Of a DNA stretch of 64,000 nucleotides, positions 54,446-61,850 are shown piece by piece (the stretch's first letter is position 1; the number at the start of each line of letters is the position of its first letter). This DNA is from Micromonospora saelicesensis (lineage in GTDB: Bacteria; Actinomycetota; Actinomycetes; Mycobacteriales; Micromonosporaceae), in NCBI RefSeq assembly GCF_900091575.1, contig NZ_FMCR01000002.1, positions 277,750 through 341,749 on the forward strand, given 5' to 3'. The position numbers and the translations under genes are program-made. The notes under the pieces were generated by a model, which had not been told where the DNA came from, ran no database searches, and saw only the letters and a program-made list of their open reading frames with translations.

Positions 54446-55174
54446 GTGTCCGACTCCGCGCCGTCGCACTGGGACCCGGCGCCGAGCCCTCGGGACGGCC
54501 GGTTGACCGCCCGCCGCCACCCGCCGGTGGCGTCGGGCCGCACCGGGCTGGTGCCGATGACCGGCCCCGACGGTGACCGGCTGGCCCTGGGGTACGTCCC
54601 GGAGCCCGCGACCGACGGTTCGGCGTACCGGTTGGTGCTGCTCCTGCACGGTGCGGGCGGTTCGGCGCGACAGGGGCTGGACCTGCTGTTGCCGGTCGCG
54701 GACGCGCAGCACCTGCTGCTGGTCGCCCCGGACTCGTCGGCGGCCAGTTGGGACCTGATCGCCGGCGGCTTCGGGGCGGACGTGGGGCGCATCGACGGGC
54801 TGTTGGCGACCGTCTTCGACACGTACCCGGTGGCCGACGTGACGGTCGGCGGCTTCTCCGACGGCGCCTCGTACGCGCTGTCACTGGGCCTGGCGAACGG
54901 GGATCTGGTCGACGCGGTGCTGGCCTTCTCCCCCGGTTTCGCCGCGCCACCGGTCACCCACGGCCGGCCACGGATCTTCATCTCGCACGGCGTCGACGAC
55001 CGGGTGCTGCCCATCGATGTGTGCAGCCGCCGTCTCGTCCCCCGCCTGCACGATCTCGGCTACGACGTGACCTACCAGGAGTTCCCCGGCGGCCACGACA
55101 TCCCCGCCCCGATCCGCGATTCCGCCATCGCCTGGCTCAACGCCCATCCTCCCCGGGCAGGGAACCAGCGTTGA
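54446..55174 (+). CDS. Serine esterase/hydrolase (PHB depolymerase/phospholipase-like)
   Basis: A 242-residue alpha/beta hydrolase of the esterase_phb/LpqC-like or carboxylesterase type. The oxyanion region is LVLLLHGAGGSARQG, the nucleophile elbow GGFSDGASYALSLG (Ser near residue 138). Asp lies in SHGVDDRVLP (about 188) and His in PGGHDIPAPI (about 218), a full triad. There is no signal peptide, so it acts in the cytoplasm. The substrate is unknown. GTG 54446 is the start, with GTGAGGAGC upstream. It ends 12 bp before the convergent FUSC-type gene. Confidence 0.87.
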   Translation: MSDSAPSHWDPAPSPRDGRLTARRHPPVASGRTGLVPMTGPDGDRLALGYVPEPATDGSAYRLVLLLHGAGGSARQGLDLLLPVADAQHLLLVAPDSSAASWDLIAGGFGADVGRIDGLLATVFDTYPVADVTVGGFSDGASYALSLGLANGDLVDAVLAFSPGFAAPPVTHGRPRIFISHGVDDRVLPIDVCSRRLVPRLHDLGYDVTYQEFPGGHDIPAPIRDSAIAWLNAHPPRAGNQR

Positions 55175-55186
55175 GCAGTACGGACG

Positions 55187-56311
55187 TCAGACCGGCGGGA
55201 GGCCGAGGGCGTCGTCGACCCGGGCGAGTACGGCGGCGTCGTCCTCCGGGTTGACGCCGCGCAGCAGGTCGATGGCCGTGGCCCGGACCTGACCGATGAT
55301 CATCGCTAGGGGAAGGGTCTGCGTGGGACCGAAGAGCTGCCCGGCGGCGTGCACCGCGGCCAGCGCCGACTCGTCGGCCCGGGTGGCGTGTCGGTCAGCG
55401 GTCTCCTCCTGCCCGTTCAGGTCCGCGGCGAGGGCGGCACCGGCCTGACGGACCGCCTCGGCCAGTGACCGCAGGGCAGCGCCCAGCTCCGGCGGGGCCG
55501 GAGTGTGCAGCCGGCTGAGGGTCACGCCCGCGCGGGCCAGCACGCGGACGTTGCGGACCGCGTAGTCGATCTGCCGGATCGACTCGTCCACCGAGCGCAG
55601 CCGACCGATGTGCCGACGTCGGCGGACGTTGAGCCGCAGCGCCTCACCGGCGGCCAGCACACCGTCGCGCAGCCCGTCCACCCGGGCGTCCATCCCCCGC
55701 GCCTGCCTCAGCGCGGCGACCGCCGCCGGTTCGTCGCGGTCGTCCAGCGCGTCGGCGATCCCGCCGAGCAGCCCGGCCAACTCGTCGAAGGTCCGCCGTA
55801 CCTCGGCGACCAGCGGCGCCAGCGGATGCCGGGCGTCGACCAGCAGGCTGGCCGCGAGGGCGACCGCGCCGCCGACCAGCGCGTCGACGAAGCGGAACGG
55901 CACCAACGAGCCGTCCGGCGGTGCGACCACCACCAGGTAGAGCGCGGAGACCGCCGCCTGCACCAGCGTCACGCCGGTGGCGCCGAAGGCCACCGCGAGG
56001 AGGACGGTGAGCAGGATGACGGTGAACACCGTCCAGGTGCTGCCCGGGCCGAGCGCCTGCACCACCAGGTCCGCGACGAGCACCCCGGCGGCGACCCCGA
56101 GGATCACCTCGACGGCCCGGCGGATGCGCTGCCCCCGGGCCTGCCCGAGGACGATCAGCGCGGCAGCCGGCGCGAAGAAGGGCTGCGGGTGCCCGAGCAA
56201 CCGGGTGGCCAACAGCCAGGCCACGGTCGCCGCGACGGTCGCCTCCAGCACCGGCCGCCAGCCGTGCCGCAACCGCCCGCCGGCCGTCCGCAGGCCGCTG
56301 AACCGCCCCAT
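55187..56311 (-). CDS. FUSC family membrane protein
   Basis: A 374-residue protein with about six N-terminal membrane helices (residues 20-165, for example EATVAATVAWLLATRLLGHP and FFAPAAALIVLGQ) and a long helical cytoplasmic C-terminus. This matches the FUSC/ArAE group of putative aromatic-acid or fusaric-acid exporters, usually single-protein in actinobacteria. VDALVGGAVALAASLLVD is the conserved helix. I chose ATG 56311, 7 nt after GGGAGAGG. It is convergent with the esterase gene. Confidence 0.87.
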   Translation of the reverse strand: MGRFSGLRTAGGRLRHGWRPVLEATVAATVAWLLATRLLGHPQPFFAPAAALIVLGQARGQRIRRAVEVILGVAAGVLVADLVVQALGPGSTWTVFTVILLTVLLAVAFGATGVTLVQAAVSALYLVVVAPPDGSLVPFRFVDALVGGAVALAASLLVDARHPLAPLVAEVRRTFDELAGLLGGIADALDDRDEPAAVAALRQARGMDARVDGLRDGVLAAGEALRLNVRRRRHIGRLRSVDESIRQIDYAVRNVRVLARAGVTLSRLHTPAPPELGAALRSLAEAVRQAGAALAADLNGQEETADRHATRADESALAAVHAAGQLFGPTQTLPLAMIIGQVRATAIDLLRGVNPEDDAAVLARVDDALGLPPV

Positions 56312-56473
56312 CGCCCAACCTCTCCCACCCACGCGGCCGGCCCGCCGCCCCGGCCCCGCCGCCCGGCCCGCCGCCCGGCCGCCAGCTCACCACACCCGTC
56401 ACCAGTGCACGCCGGCATACCGCCAAGGTTCGACACCACGCCGCCGGCTCACCGCAGCACGCCGTCCGCTCCC

Positions 56474-56535
56474 CCTTTGGAGCTGATGCCGTGAACGAAT
56501 CAGGCTCGATGCCGCAAACGATTCAGCTCCAAAGG
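56474..56535. repeat. MITE-like palindromic repeat, short copy
   Basis: A 62-bp element with ends CCTTTGGAGCTGAT and ATTCAGCTCCAAAGG like those at 42634-42740. Inside, two GATGCCGxxAACGAxTCAG units lie almost end to end, so the element folds into a long hairpin. It has no coding capacity. It lies between the FUSC and TetR genes. Confidence 0.82.
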
Positions 56536-56650
56536 GCCCGCCCACGGCACATGCCGGCAGCCCACCACATCCCGAGGCGATCGTCTCCCATCACGCGTCG
56601 GAGCTGATCACCGGGCTGCTTGCGACCCGCCCGAGCGCCAGCGCGCCGCC

Positions 56651-56762
56651 AGACCCGCACACCACCAGGCCCGCGCACCACCAGGCCCACGCACCGTCGG
56701 GCCCGACCACCGTCGGGTCCGCGCGCTGCCGGGCCCTCACACGACAGGGCTCGGCGACCCGC
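56651..56762. repeat. Degenerate 16-bp tandem repeat
   Basis: About seven units of 16 bp, starting with AGACCCGCACACCACC at 56651 and AGGCCCGCGCACCACC at 56667, then decaying toward 56762. The 16-bp period is clear for the first four units. Confidence 0.65.
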
Positions 56763-56784
56763 TCGCCGACCGGCGCCGGTCGGG

Positions 56785-57414
56785 TCAGCTTCCGGTGAGG
56801 GCGCGCAGCAGCGTACGGACGGCGGCGCTCAGGTCGGCACGGCTGGCCGCGGTGCCGGGCGGTGGGGCGCTGAGCGCGCCCGCGCCGGCCAGTCGGTCGA
56901 AGAGCAGCCCGTCCACGAATGCCACGAACTGGTCGCCCTGCCGGTCGGGGTCGGTGGCCCCGGCCCGGGTCAGCAGGTCCCGGGCCTGCACCCGCAGGCC
57001 GGTGCCGTGTTGCAGGATGCCGCGCAGCTCGGGCCGGTGCACCGCCTCCAGCAGGCAGGCGTAGCGGGCGAGGCTCCGGCTGCGTCCGGTGCTCAACCAG
57101 CGGTCGAGCACCTCGGCGACGCCGGCGGCGAGCGCGTCGAGGTCGCCGCTGTCGAGCCGGGGGGCAGGGGTCGGGGGTGGCGGGCCGGTCGGCAGGTCGT
57201 ACGCGGCCAGGTCGGCCCGGTCCCGTTCGGCGAGCCGTCCGACGACCGCCTCGATCAGCGCCTGTCGGGTCCGCAGGTACGCGGAGGTGGTGCCCGGCGG
57301 CATTCCGGCGCGGCCGTCGACCGCCCGGTGGGTCAGGGCTCGCATGCCACCGTCGGCGATCAGTTCGATGGCCGCGTCGGTCAGCGTCGCGATCCGGTTC
57401 GCCCGTGCCGTCAT
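56785..57414 (-). CDS. TetR/AcrR family transcriptional regulator
   Basis: A 209-residue TetR-type regulator. The HTH is IATLTDAAIELIADGGMRAL followed by THRAVDGRAGMPPGTTSAYL, at about residues 8-47. The C-terminal domain is Leu/Arg/Ala-rich and helical. It is divergent from the FAD monooxygenase gene at 57482, and a perfect palindrome (57454-57471) lies between the two starts, so it likely represses that enzyme and itself. Such pairs are common for regulated oxygenases. Confidence 0.92.
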   Translation of the reverse strand: MTARANRIATLTDAAIELIADGGMRALTHRAVDGRAGMPPGTTSAYLRTRQALIEAVVGRLAERDRADLAAYDLPTGPPPPTPAPRLDSGDLDALAAGVAEVLDRWLSTGRSRSLARYACLLEAVHRPELRGILQHGTGLRVQARDLLTRAGATDPDRQGDQFVAFVDGLLFDRLAGAGALSAPPPGTAASRADLSAAVRTLLRALTGS

Positions 57415-57453
57415 GGCACTCCTCCCTTCCGGTGGTCCGCAGGTAGTATCACT

Positions 57454-57471
57454 CTTCTACAGATGTAGAAG
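57454..57471. promoter_or_regulatory. TetR operator palindrome
   Basis: CTTCTACA (57454-57461) and TGTAGAAG (57464-57471) form a perfect 8-bp inverted repeat with a GA centre. It lies between the divergent TetR and monooxygenase starts. Its right half overlaps the start of the AAGGAGG Shine-Dalgarno region of the enzyme, so binding would block its expression. A TAGTAT -10-like box sits at 57443-57448. Confidence 0.75.
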
Positions 57472-57481
57472 GAGGATCGAC

Positions 57482-58645
57482 ATGGTCGACTCACACGCGG
57501 TGGTGGTGGGCGCCGGCATCGGCGGGTTGAGCGCGGCGCTCGCCCTGCACCGACACGGGTGGCGGGTCACCGTGCTGGAGCGCGCCCCCGAGATGCGCGA
57601 GGTCGGCGCCGGCCTGAGTCTGATGGCCAACGCGGTGCGCGCTGTGGACTCCCTCGGCCTCGGCCCGGCCCTGCGCCGGGGCGGACACGGCGAGGCGCCC
57701 GGCGGGATCCGCAACCGGCACGGCCGGTGGTTGTCCCGGGTGGACGCCTCGGAGATGGTCCGGCAACTGGGCACCACGGCGCTCGGCGTGCACCGGGCCA
57801 CGCTGCACCGCACCCTGCGCGAGGCCCTGCCGGCCTCGTCCTTGCACACCTCCGCCGCGGTGGATCACGTCGAGTCGGGCCCGGACCGCGCCGACGTGCG
57901 CTACCAGGGGCCGGACGGCACACACACCCTCACCGCCGATCTGGTGGTCGGCGCCGACGGCCTGCGCAGCCGGGTCCGCGCCCAGCTCTGGCCGCACCAC
58001 CCCGGCACCGTGTACGCCGGTTCGACGACGTGGCGGGCGGCCATTGCGTTTCCCGATCCGATCCCGGCCGCCATCACCTGGGGGCCGGGGGCCGAGTTCG
58101 GCATGGTGCCGATCGGCGACGGCCAGCTCTACTGGTACGGCGCGCTGAACGCCCCGCCCGGCGGCCACGCCCCCGACGAGCTGGCGGCCGTGCGGGAGCG
58201 CTTCGGCGACTGGCACGACCCGATTCCGGCGCTTCTCGCGGCAACCCCACCCGACGTCGTGCTGCGCAACGACATCCACTACCTGGCCGAGCCGCTGCCC
58301 TCGTACGTGCGGGGCCGGGTGGCGCTGCTCGGCGACGCCGCTCATCCGATGACACCCAACCTCGGGCAGGGCGCCGGGCAGGCGATCGAGGACGCGGTGG
58401 TGCTCGGCGCGGTCTGCGCCGGCGGCGCCGAGGGAGTGCCCGCCGCCCTGGCGGCGTACGACGAGCAGCGTCGACCACGCAGTCAGTCCGTTGCCCGCGC
58501 CTCCTACGTCGCGGGGCGGTTCGGACAGCAGTTGCACAACCCGATTGCGTTCGCGATGCGGAACATCGCGTTGCGGCTCACCCCGGGCCGGGTAGCCCTG
58601 CGCAGCATGGCCCGCTACGCGGACTGGCGACCGCCGGCGGGCTGA
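57482..58645 (+). CDS. FAD-dependent monooxygenase
   Basis: A 387-residue class A flavoprotein monooxygenase (PHBH fold). The Rossmann motif is AVVVGAGIGGLSAALALHRH (about residues 6-25). ADLVVGADGLRSRVRAQL is the DG motif region and RVALLGDAAHPMTPNLGQGA the GD motif for the FAD ribityl. Such enzymes hydroxylate aromatic or polyketide-like substrates with NAD(P)H and O2. The start is ATG 57482, after AAGGAGG. It is controlled by the divergent TetR gene. Its last 31 bp overlap the convergent Nudix gene. Confidence 0.93.
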   Translation: MVDSHAVVVGAGIGGLSAALALHRHGWRVTVLERAPEMREVGAGLSLMANAVRAVDSLGLGPALRRGGHGEAPGGIRNRHGRWLSRVDASEMVRQLGTTALGVHRATLHRTLREALPASSLHTSAAVDHVESGPDRADVRYQGPDGTHTLTADLVVGADGLRSRVRAQLWPHHPGTVYAGSTTWRAAIAFPDPIPAAITWGPGAEFGMVPIGDGQLYWYGALNAPPGGHAPDELAAVRERFGDWHDPIPALLAATPPDVVLRNDIHYLAEPLPSYVRGRVALLGDAAHPMTPNLGQGAGQAIEDAVVLGAVCAGGAEGVPAALAAYDEQRRPRSQSVARASYVAGRFGQQLHNPIAFAMRNIALRLTPGRVALRSMARYADWRPPAG

Positions 58646-59079
58646 GCTGGCCCGGTGATCCGGCCGGTGGCCAGGGCGGCGTACTCCGCCGAGGCGAGGA
58701 ACTCGGTCAACACCTCCACGGTGCCTGGCGTCCACTGACGACCGTCGAGCACTTCGGCACCGGGGACGAAGAGCATCGCCGCGCCCTCGCCGAGCACCAC
58801 GTCCTCCTGCCGGGCCCTGGTGCTGCCGAGGAAGTAGTGCTTCACCCGGGCCAGTTCTGGCAGCGTCTGCACGGCGACCGGGCGCAGTGGCCCGTCGGCC
58901 CGCAGGCCGGTCTCCTCCAGCAACTCCCGCTCGGCGGTCTGCTCCGGTGTCTCCCCCGGCTCGCCGTGGCCGCCGGGCAGCCCCCACACGTTCGGGTGGT
59001 GCGTCGCGTCGCCGTCGCGCAGTTGCAACAGCAGCTGCCCGTCGGGATCTACCAGCAGGACGCACGCGACAATTCTCAT
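58615..59079 (-). CDS. NUDIX hydrolase
   Basis: A 154-residue Nudix protein. The Nudix box is GGHGEPGETPEQTAERELLEETGL (about residues 36-59), matching Gx5Ex7REUxEExGU. QLLLQLRDGDATHHPNVWGL precedes it. It hydrolyses a nucleoside-diphosphate-linked compound of unknown identity. The 3' end overlaps the monooxygenase gene by 31 bp in convergent orientation. Confidence 0.92.
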   Translation of the reverse strand: MRIVACVLLVDPDGQLLLQLRDGDATHHPNVWGLPGGHGEPGETPEQTAERELLEETGLRADGPLRPVAVQTLPELARVKHYFLGSTRARQEDVVLGEGAAMLFVPGAEVLDGRQWTPGTVEVLTEFLASAEYAALATGRITGPAQPAGGRQSA

Positions 59080-59249
59080 CCGACCAGACTACGGCCGACG
59101 ACGAACCGTCATGGCCCCAAAGCTCCAGAATAGTCATTCGGGTCGCCGTCGGGGCTAATCAAAGGCGACAGTGCGCCGGTACAATCGGCGACTTCGTTGT
59201 GACCGATCGCTGACTGCTGATGATGAAAGCGATCACACACACTGAGCCC

Positions 59250-60032
59250 ATGAACAGGAGAGTCAACCGCGGTAGGGCACTCCGCGTCGCGGTGTGCCTC
59301 CTTCTTCTCGCCGCGCTGAGCGGCTGCATGCAACTCAACATGGGGTTGACCGTCAACGCCGACGACACGGTCGACGGGCAGCTCCTGCTGACGGCCCAGA
59401 AGTCCGTGCTGAGCGGGCGTAACAAGAACCTCCCGGTCGCCTTCGCGGAGTTGCGGCAGAACATCCCCGCCCTACCGGCGGGTGAGGAGACCCTTTACCA
59501 GGACGGCACTTTCTACGGCTCCCAGATCAGTTACCGCAAGGCGCCGCTGGCCGGTTTCGACACCGAGAGCGTGAAACTGGTCAGGGACGGCGATCTTTAC
59601 CGCTTCACGCTGCCGCTCGATCCCAAAAAATATGGCGGAAAGGTTGCGGAGCAGAATCCGCAAAACCAACAGGCGTTCCTCAAGCTCATGTCGTTCGAGA
59701 TCTCGGTGACATTTCCCGGCCGGGTGATCGACAGCAATGGCACCGTCAACGGCCGTTCGGTCAGTTGGAAGGTCGATCCCAACCAGGAGAAGCCAGCCGA
59801 GCTGCGGGCCGTGGCCGAGGCGCCACCACGACCGTCCACCTCGCCGGTCGCCGCCGGCGACGAGGACGACGGCGGATTCCCCTGGTTGCTGGTCGTCGGC
59901 GGTGTCCTCCTCCTGCTGCTGCTCGCCGCGGTGGGCGTACTCCTGGTTCGCCGCCGTCACCCCGCGGTGCCGGCTGCACCCGGTCCGACCCCGCCGCCGG
60001 GCCCGCCCGCCGGCGCCCCGGGGCCCGGCTGA
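59250..60032 (+). CDS. LppM-type lipoprotein with C-terminal membrane helix
   Basis: A 260-residue protein from ATG 59250 (MNRRVNRGRALRVAV), chosen over an earlier ATG at 59220 because it begins a clean signal peptide. LLAALSGC is the lipobox (Cys near residue 26). The LppM-like domain follows (MQLNMGLTVNADDTVDG, then SYRKAPLAGFDTESVKLVRD). A C-terminal helix FPWLLVVGGVLLLLLLAAVG ends in RRRH. The protein is thus a cell-surface lipoprotein anchored twice. Its role is unknown. Two hairpins separate it from the CIS operon, so it is probably transcribed apart. Confidence 0.85.
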   Translation: MNRRVNRGRALRVAVCLLLLAALSGCMQLNMGLTVNADDTVDGQLLLTAQKSVLSGRNKNLPVAFAELRQNIPALPAGEETLYQDGTFYGSQISYRKAPLAGFDTESVKLVRDGDLYRFTLPLDPKKYGGKVAEQNPQNQQAFLKLMSFEISVTFPGRVIDSNGTVNGRSVSWKVDPNQEKPAELRAVAEAPPRPSTSPVAAGDEDDGGFPWLLVVGGVLLLLLLAAVGVLLVRRRHPAVPAAPGPTPPPGPPAGAPGPG

Positions 60033-60040
60033 TCCATCTG

Positions 60041-60061
60041 GTGGCCGGCTCAGCCGGCCAC
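60041..60061 (+). terminator. First hairpin after the LppM-like gene
   Basis: GTGGCCGGC (60041-60049) and GCCGGCCAC (60053-60061) form a perfect 9-bp stem with a 3-nt loop, 8 bp past the stop codon at 60032. Confidence 0.6.
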
Positions 60062-60100
60062 GCCCGGCCCCGGCCGCCCCCAAAACGACGGCGACCGGCC

Positions 60101-60126
60101 CCGGTGCTCCCCGCAGGGAGCACCGG
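60101..60126 (+). terminator. Second hairpin before the CIS operon
   Basis: CCGGTGCTCCC (60101-60111) and GGGAGCACCGG (60116-60126) form a perfect 11-bp stem with a CGCA loop. It lies 69 bp past the LppM-like stop and 50 bp before the first CIS-operon start. Confidence 0.75.
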
Positions 60127-60176
60127 ACCTCACCACCACCACATCCCGGTCGCACCATCGCAGAAGGGGGATCGTC

Positions 60177-60512
60177 ATGAACGATCTCTTCACCTGGGCA
60201 GCCCTGGGGACCATCGCCGGCGCGAGCGCCGCGACCCTGCTGGCCACCAACGTCATCGGCGGGCTGATCGGCCCGAGCGGCGACAAGCTCCGCAAGTGGA
60301 TTGCCATCGCCATCGCGCTGCTGCTGTCCTACGTGACAGCGGCGTTCGCCGACGAGGCCGGCGGCGAGAAGTGGATCATCGCGTTCTTCAACGCGCTGGT
60401 CATCTTCTCCGCCGCGCTCGGCGTCAACCAGTTCCCGCCCGGCAACCGACAGGCGACGCCGACCCAGGTCGCGAGCGGTCGTGAGCCCCGAGTCTTCCGT
60501 TCCTGGGTCTGA
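60177..60512 (+). CDS. Small membrane protein at the start of the CIS operon
   Basis: A 111-residue protein with three predicted membrane helices: AALGTIAGASAATLLATNVI, WIAIAIALLLSYVTAAF and WIIAFFNALVIFSAALGV. A short hydrophilic tail follows. The size and topology are holin-like, although no holin family is recognised. AGAAGGGGG precedes the ATG. The next gene starts 11 bp after its stop, and the following genes are nearly contiguous to the window end, so it is likely part of the CIS transcription unit. It may anchor the system to the membrane or support release; this is inference. Confidence 0.8.
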   Translation: MNDLFTWAALGTIAGASAATLLATNVIGGLIGPSGDKLRKWIAIAIALLLSYVTAAFADEAGGEKWIIAFFNALVIFSAALGVNQFPPGNRQATPTQVASGREPRVFRSWV

Positions 60513-60523
60513 GGGGTGCTGTC

Positions 60524-61132
60524 ATGGTCTTCGGAATTCTCAGCGCAGCCATTCAGGTCGGCTTCGCCGCACTGCTCGGCTTCCTCGCCGGTGGCTCGAT
60601 CGGGCTGCTGATCGGCGCCGTCGTGGGCCTGGTGGTCGGCGCGGTCTTCGGCTGGTCGGTGGCCTCCGCCGGGGTGTACGCCTCGGACGCCCGCGGCATC
60701 TTCCTCTTCGTCGTCGACCACACCTGGAGTCTGCTCAACACTGTCGTCGGCGCCATCTACCTGACCGTGCACCTGATCTTCGGGCACTCACTGGACCGGC
60801 CCACGTCACTCAACAGCGGTCGGGTCAGCGTGGTGGAGGGGGTCTCGCCCCGCTACGCCACCACCATCGGCACCGTCTGCGCCGGCTCCAGCTCCGGCAT
60901 CCAGCGGCACGAGGACGTGCACATCTTCCAGGGCCGCCTGCTCGGGCCGCTCTACATCCCCCTCGTCCTGGCCAACTACGTCCTGTTCACCATCGCGCCG
61001 GTGTGGCTGCTCTACCACGACCACACCAACGCGCCGATCAACCGCTTCACCCGGTACTTCGAAATCGGCGTCTACCCGCACGTGTGGAACGAGGCCATCG
61101 CGTACCGGATCCAGGGGACGCCGCCGCGATGA
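60524..61132 (+). CDS. Membrane protein with HExxH motif in CIS operon
   Basis: A 202-residue protein with two N-terminal Gly/Ala-rich helices (residues 5-50), two more near 58-90 and 143-165, and a metalloprotease-like HEDVH motif (129-133) in RHEDVHIFQGRLLGPLYIP. WNEAIAY (188-194) offers a possible third zinc ligand (Glu190), as in gluzincin-like families with an HExxH...NEA arrangement. It overlaps the next gene by 4 bp. It could be a membrane-bound zinc peptidase acting on a CIS component or on released protein, but the activity is not established. Confidence 0.82.
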   Translation: MVFGILSAAIQVGFAALLGFLAGGSIGLLIGAVVGLVVGAVFGWSVASAGVYASDARGIFLFVVDHTWSLLNTVVGAIYLTVHLIFGHSLDRPTSLNSGRVSVVEGVSPRYATTIGTVCAGSSSGIQRHEDVHIFQGRLLGPLYIPLVLANYVLFTIAPVWLLYHDHTNAPINRFTRYFEIGVYPHVWNEAIAYRIQGTPPR

Positions 61133-61827
61133 CCACCCACGGGCGCGGACCGATCGAGACCGCCACCGCCGAGCTGGTCGCCTGGGTGACCACCGCGGCG
61201 GGGGAACCGGTCCCGGTCGGCCCGCCCCGCGCGTGCGACGACGCCGACGGCCTCACCCTCTGGCCGATGGAGCTGCGCCCGGCCCGGCAGACCCGCTCCA
61301 GCGGCGCGGTCCGCGAACCGTACCGGTTCACGGTCCGCCACCTGCTCTGCGTCACCGGTCCGGCCGGGTTGCCCCGGCTGGACCGGGTGCTCACCGCCGC
61401 GACCAGCGACGGCAGCTACCCGGTCGTGCTGGAAGCCGGTGATCCACCACTGTGGGCGGCGTTCGGTACGGCACCCCGACCGGCGTTGCTGATCGACGTT
61501 GCGGCGCAGGTGGACCACCCGACTCCGGCCGCGCCGCCGGTGCTGCAACCGCTGCGGTTGCGGCAACTCGACGTACGCAGCCTCAGTGGGCGGGTGGTCG
61601 GCCCCCAGGAGCAGCCACTGGCCGCGATGCGGGTCGAGCTGCCCGGCACCGGGTCCGCCACCCGCACCGACACCGAGGGCCGGTTCCTGATCGTCGGCGT
61701 CCCGCACGACCCCGAGCACCCGAGCCCGGTCCGGCTGCGGCTGACCGGACGCGGACTCGTCCTCACCGCCGACGTCGACCCGGCCGAGGACGACATCGTC
61801 ATCGTCTGCGCGCCACCGACCCACTGA
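61129..61827 (+). CDS. Pvc16-like CIS protein with carboxypeptidase-regulatory-like domain
   Basis: A 232-residue protein starting at ATG 61129, which overlaps the upstream TGA by 4 bp. Residues 1-135 include YRFTVRHLLCVTGPAGLPRL, a compact domain that I compare with Pvc16_N-type (DUF4255) CIS proteins by position and shape, not by a proven match. Residues 150-232 form a CarboxypepD_reg-like beta fold: LSGRVVGPQEQPLAAMRVEL, TGSATRTDTEGRFLIVGVP and the closing strands. Such domains often face the surface. Its location directly before the sheath gene supports a cap-side role. Confidence 0.7.
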   Translation: MTTHGRGPIETATAELVAWVTTAAGEPVPVGPPRACDDADGLTLWPMELRPARQTRSSGAVREPYRFTVRHLLCVTGPAGLPRLDRVLTAATSDGSYPVVLEAGDPPLWAAFGTAPRPALLIDVAAQVDHPTPAAPPVLQPLRLRQLDVRSLSGRVVGPQEQPLAAMRVELPGTGSATRTDTEGRFLIVGVPHDPEHPSPVRLRLTGRGLVLTADVDPAEDDIVIVCAPPTH

Positions 61828-61850
61828 CACCCACTGGCACAGGAGGACCG

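Larger units (their letters stand above)
56312..56784. other. Intergenic region with MITE-like copy and 16-bp repeats
   Basis: No gene is supported in these 473 bp between the FUSC gene and the TetR stop codon. It contains the second palindromic repeat (56474-56535) and a run of degenerate 16-bp units (56651-56762). The rest is GC-rich sequence with poor coding bias. ORFs crossing it look like chance. Confidence 0.6.
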
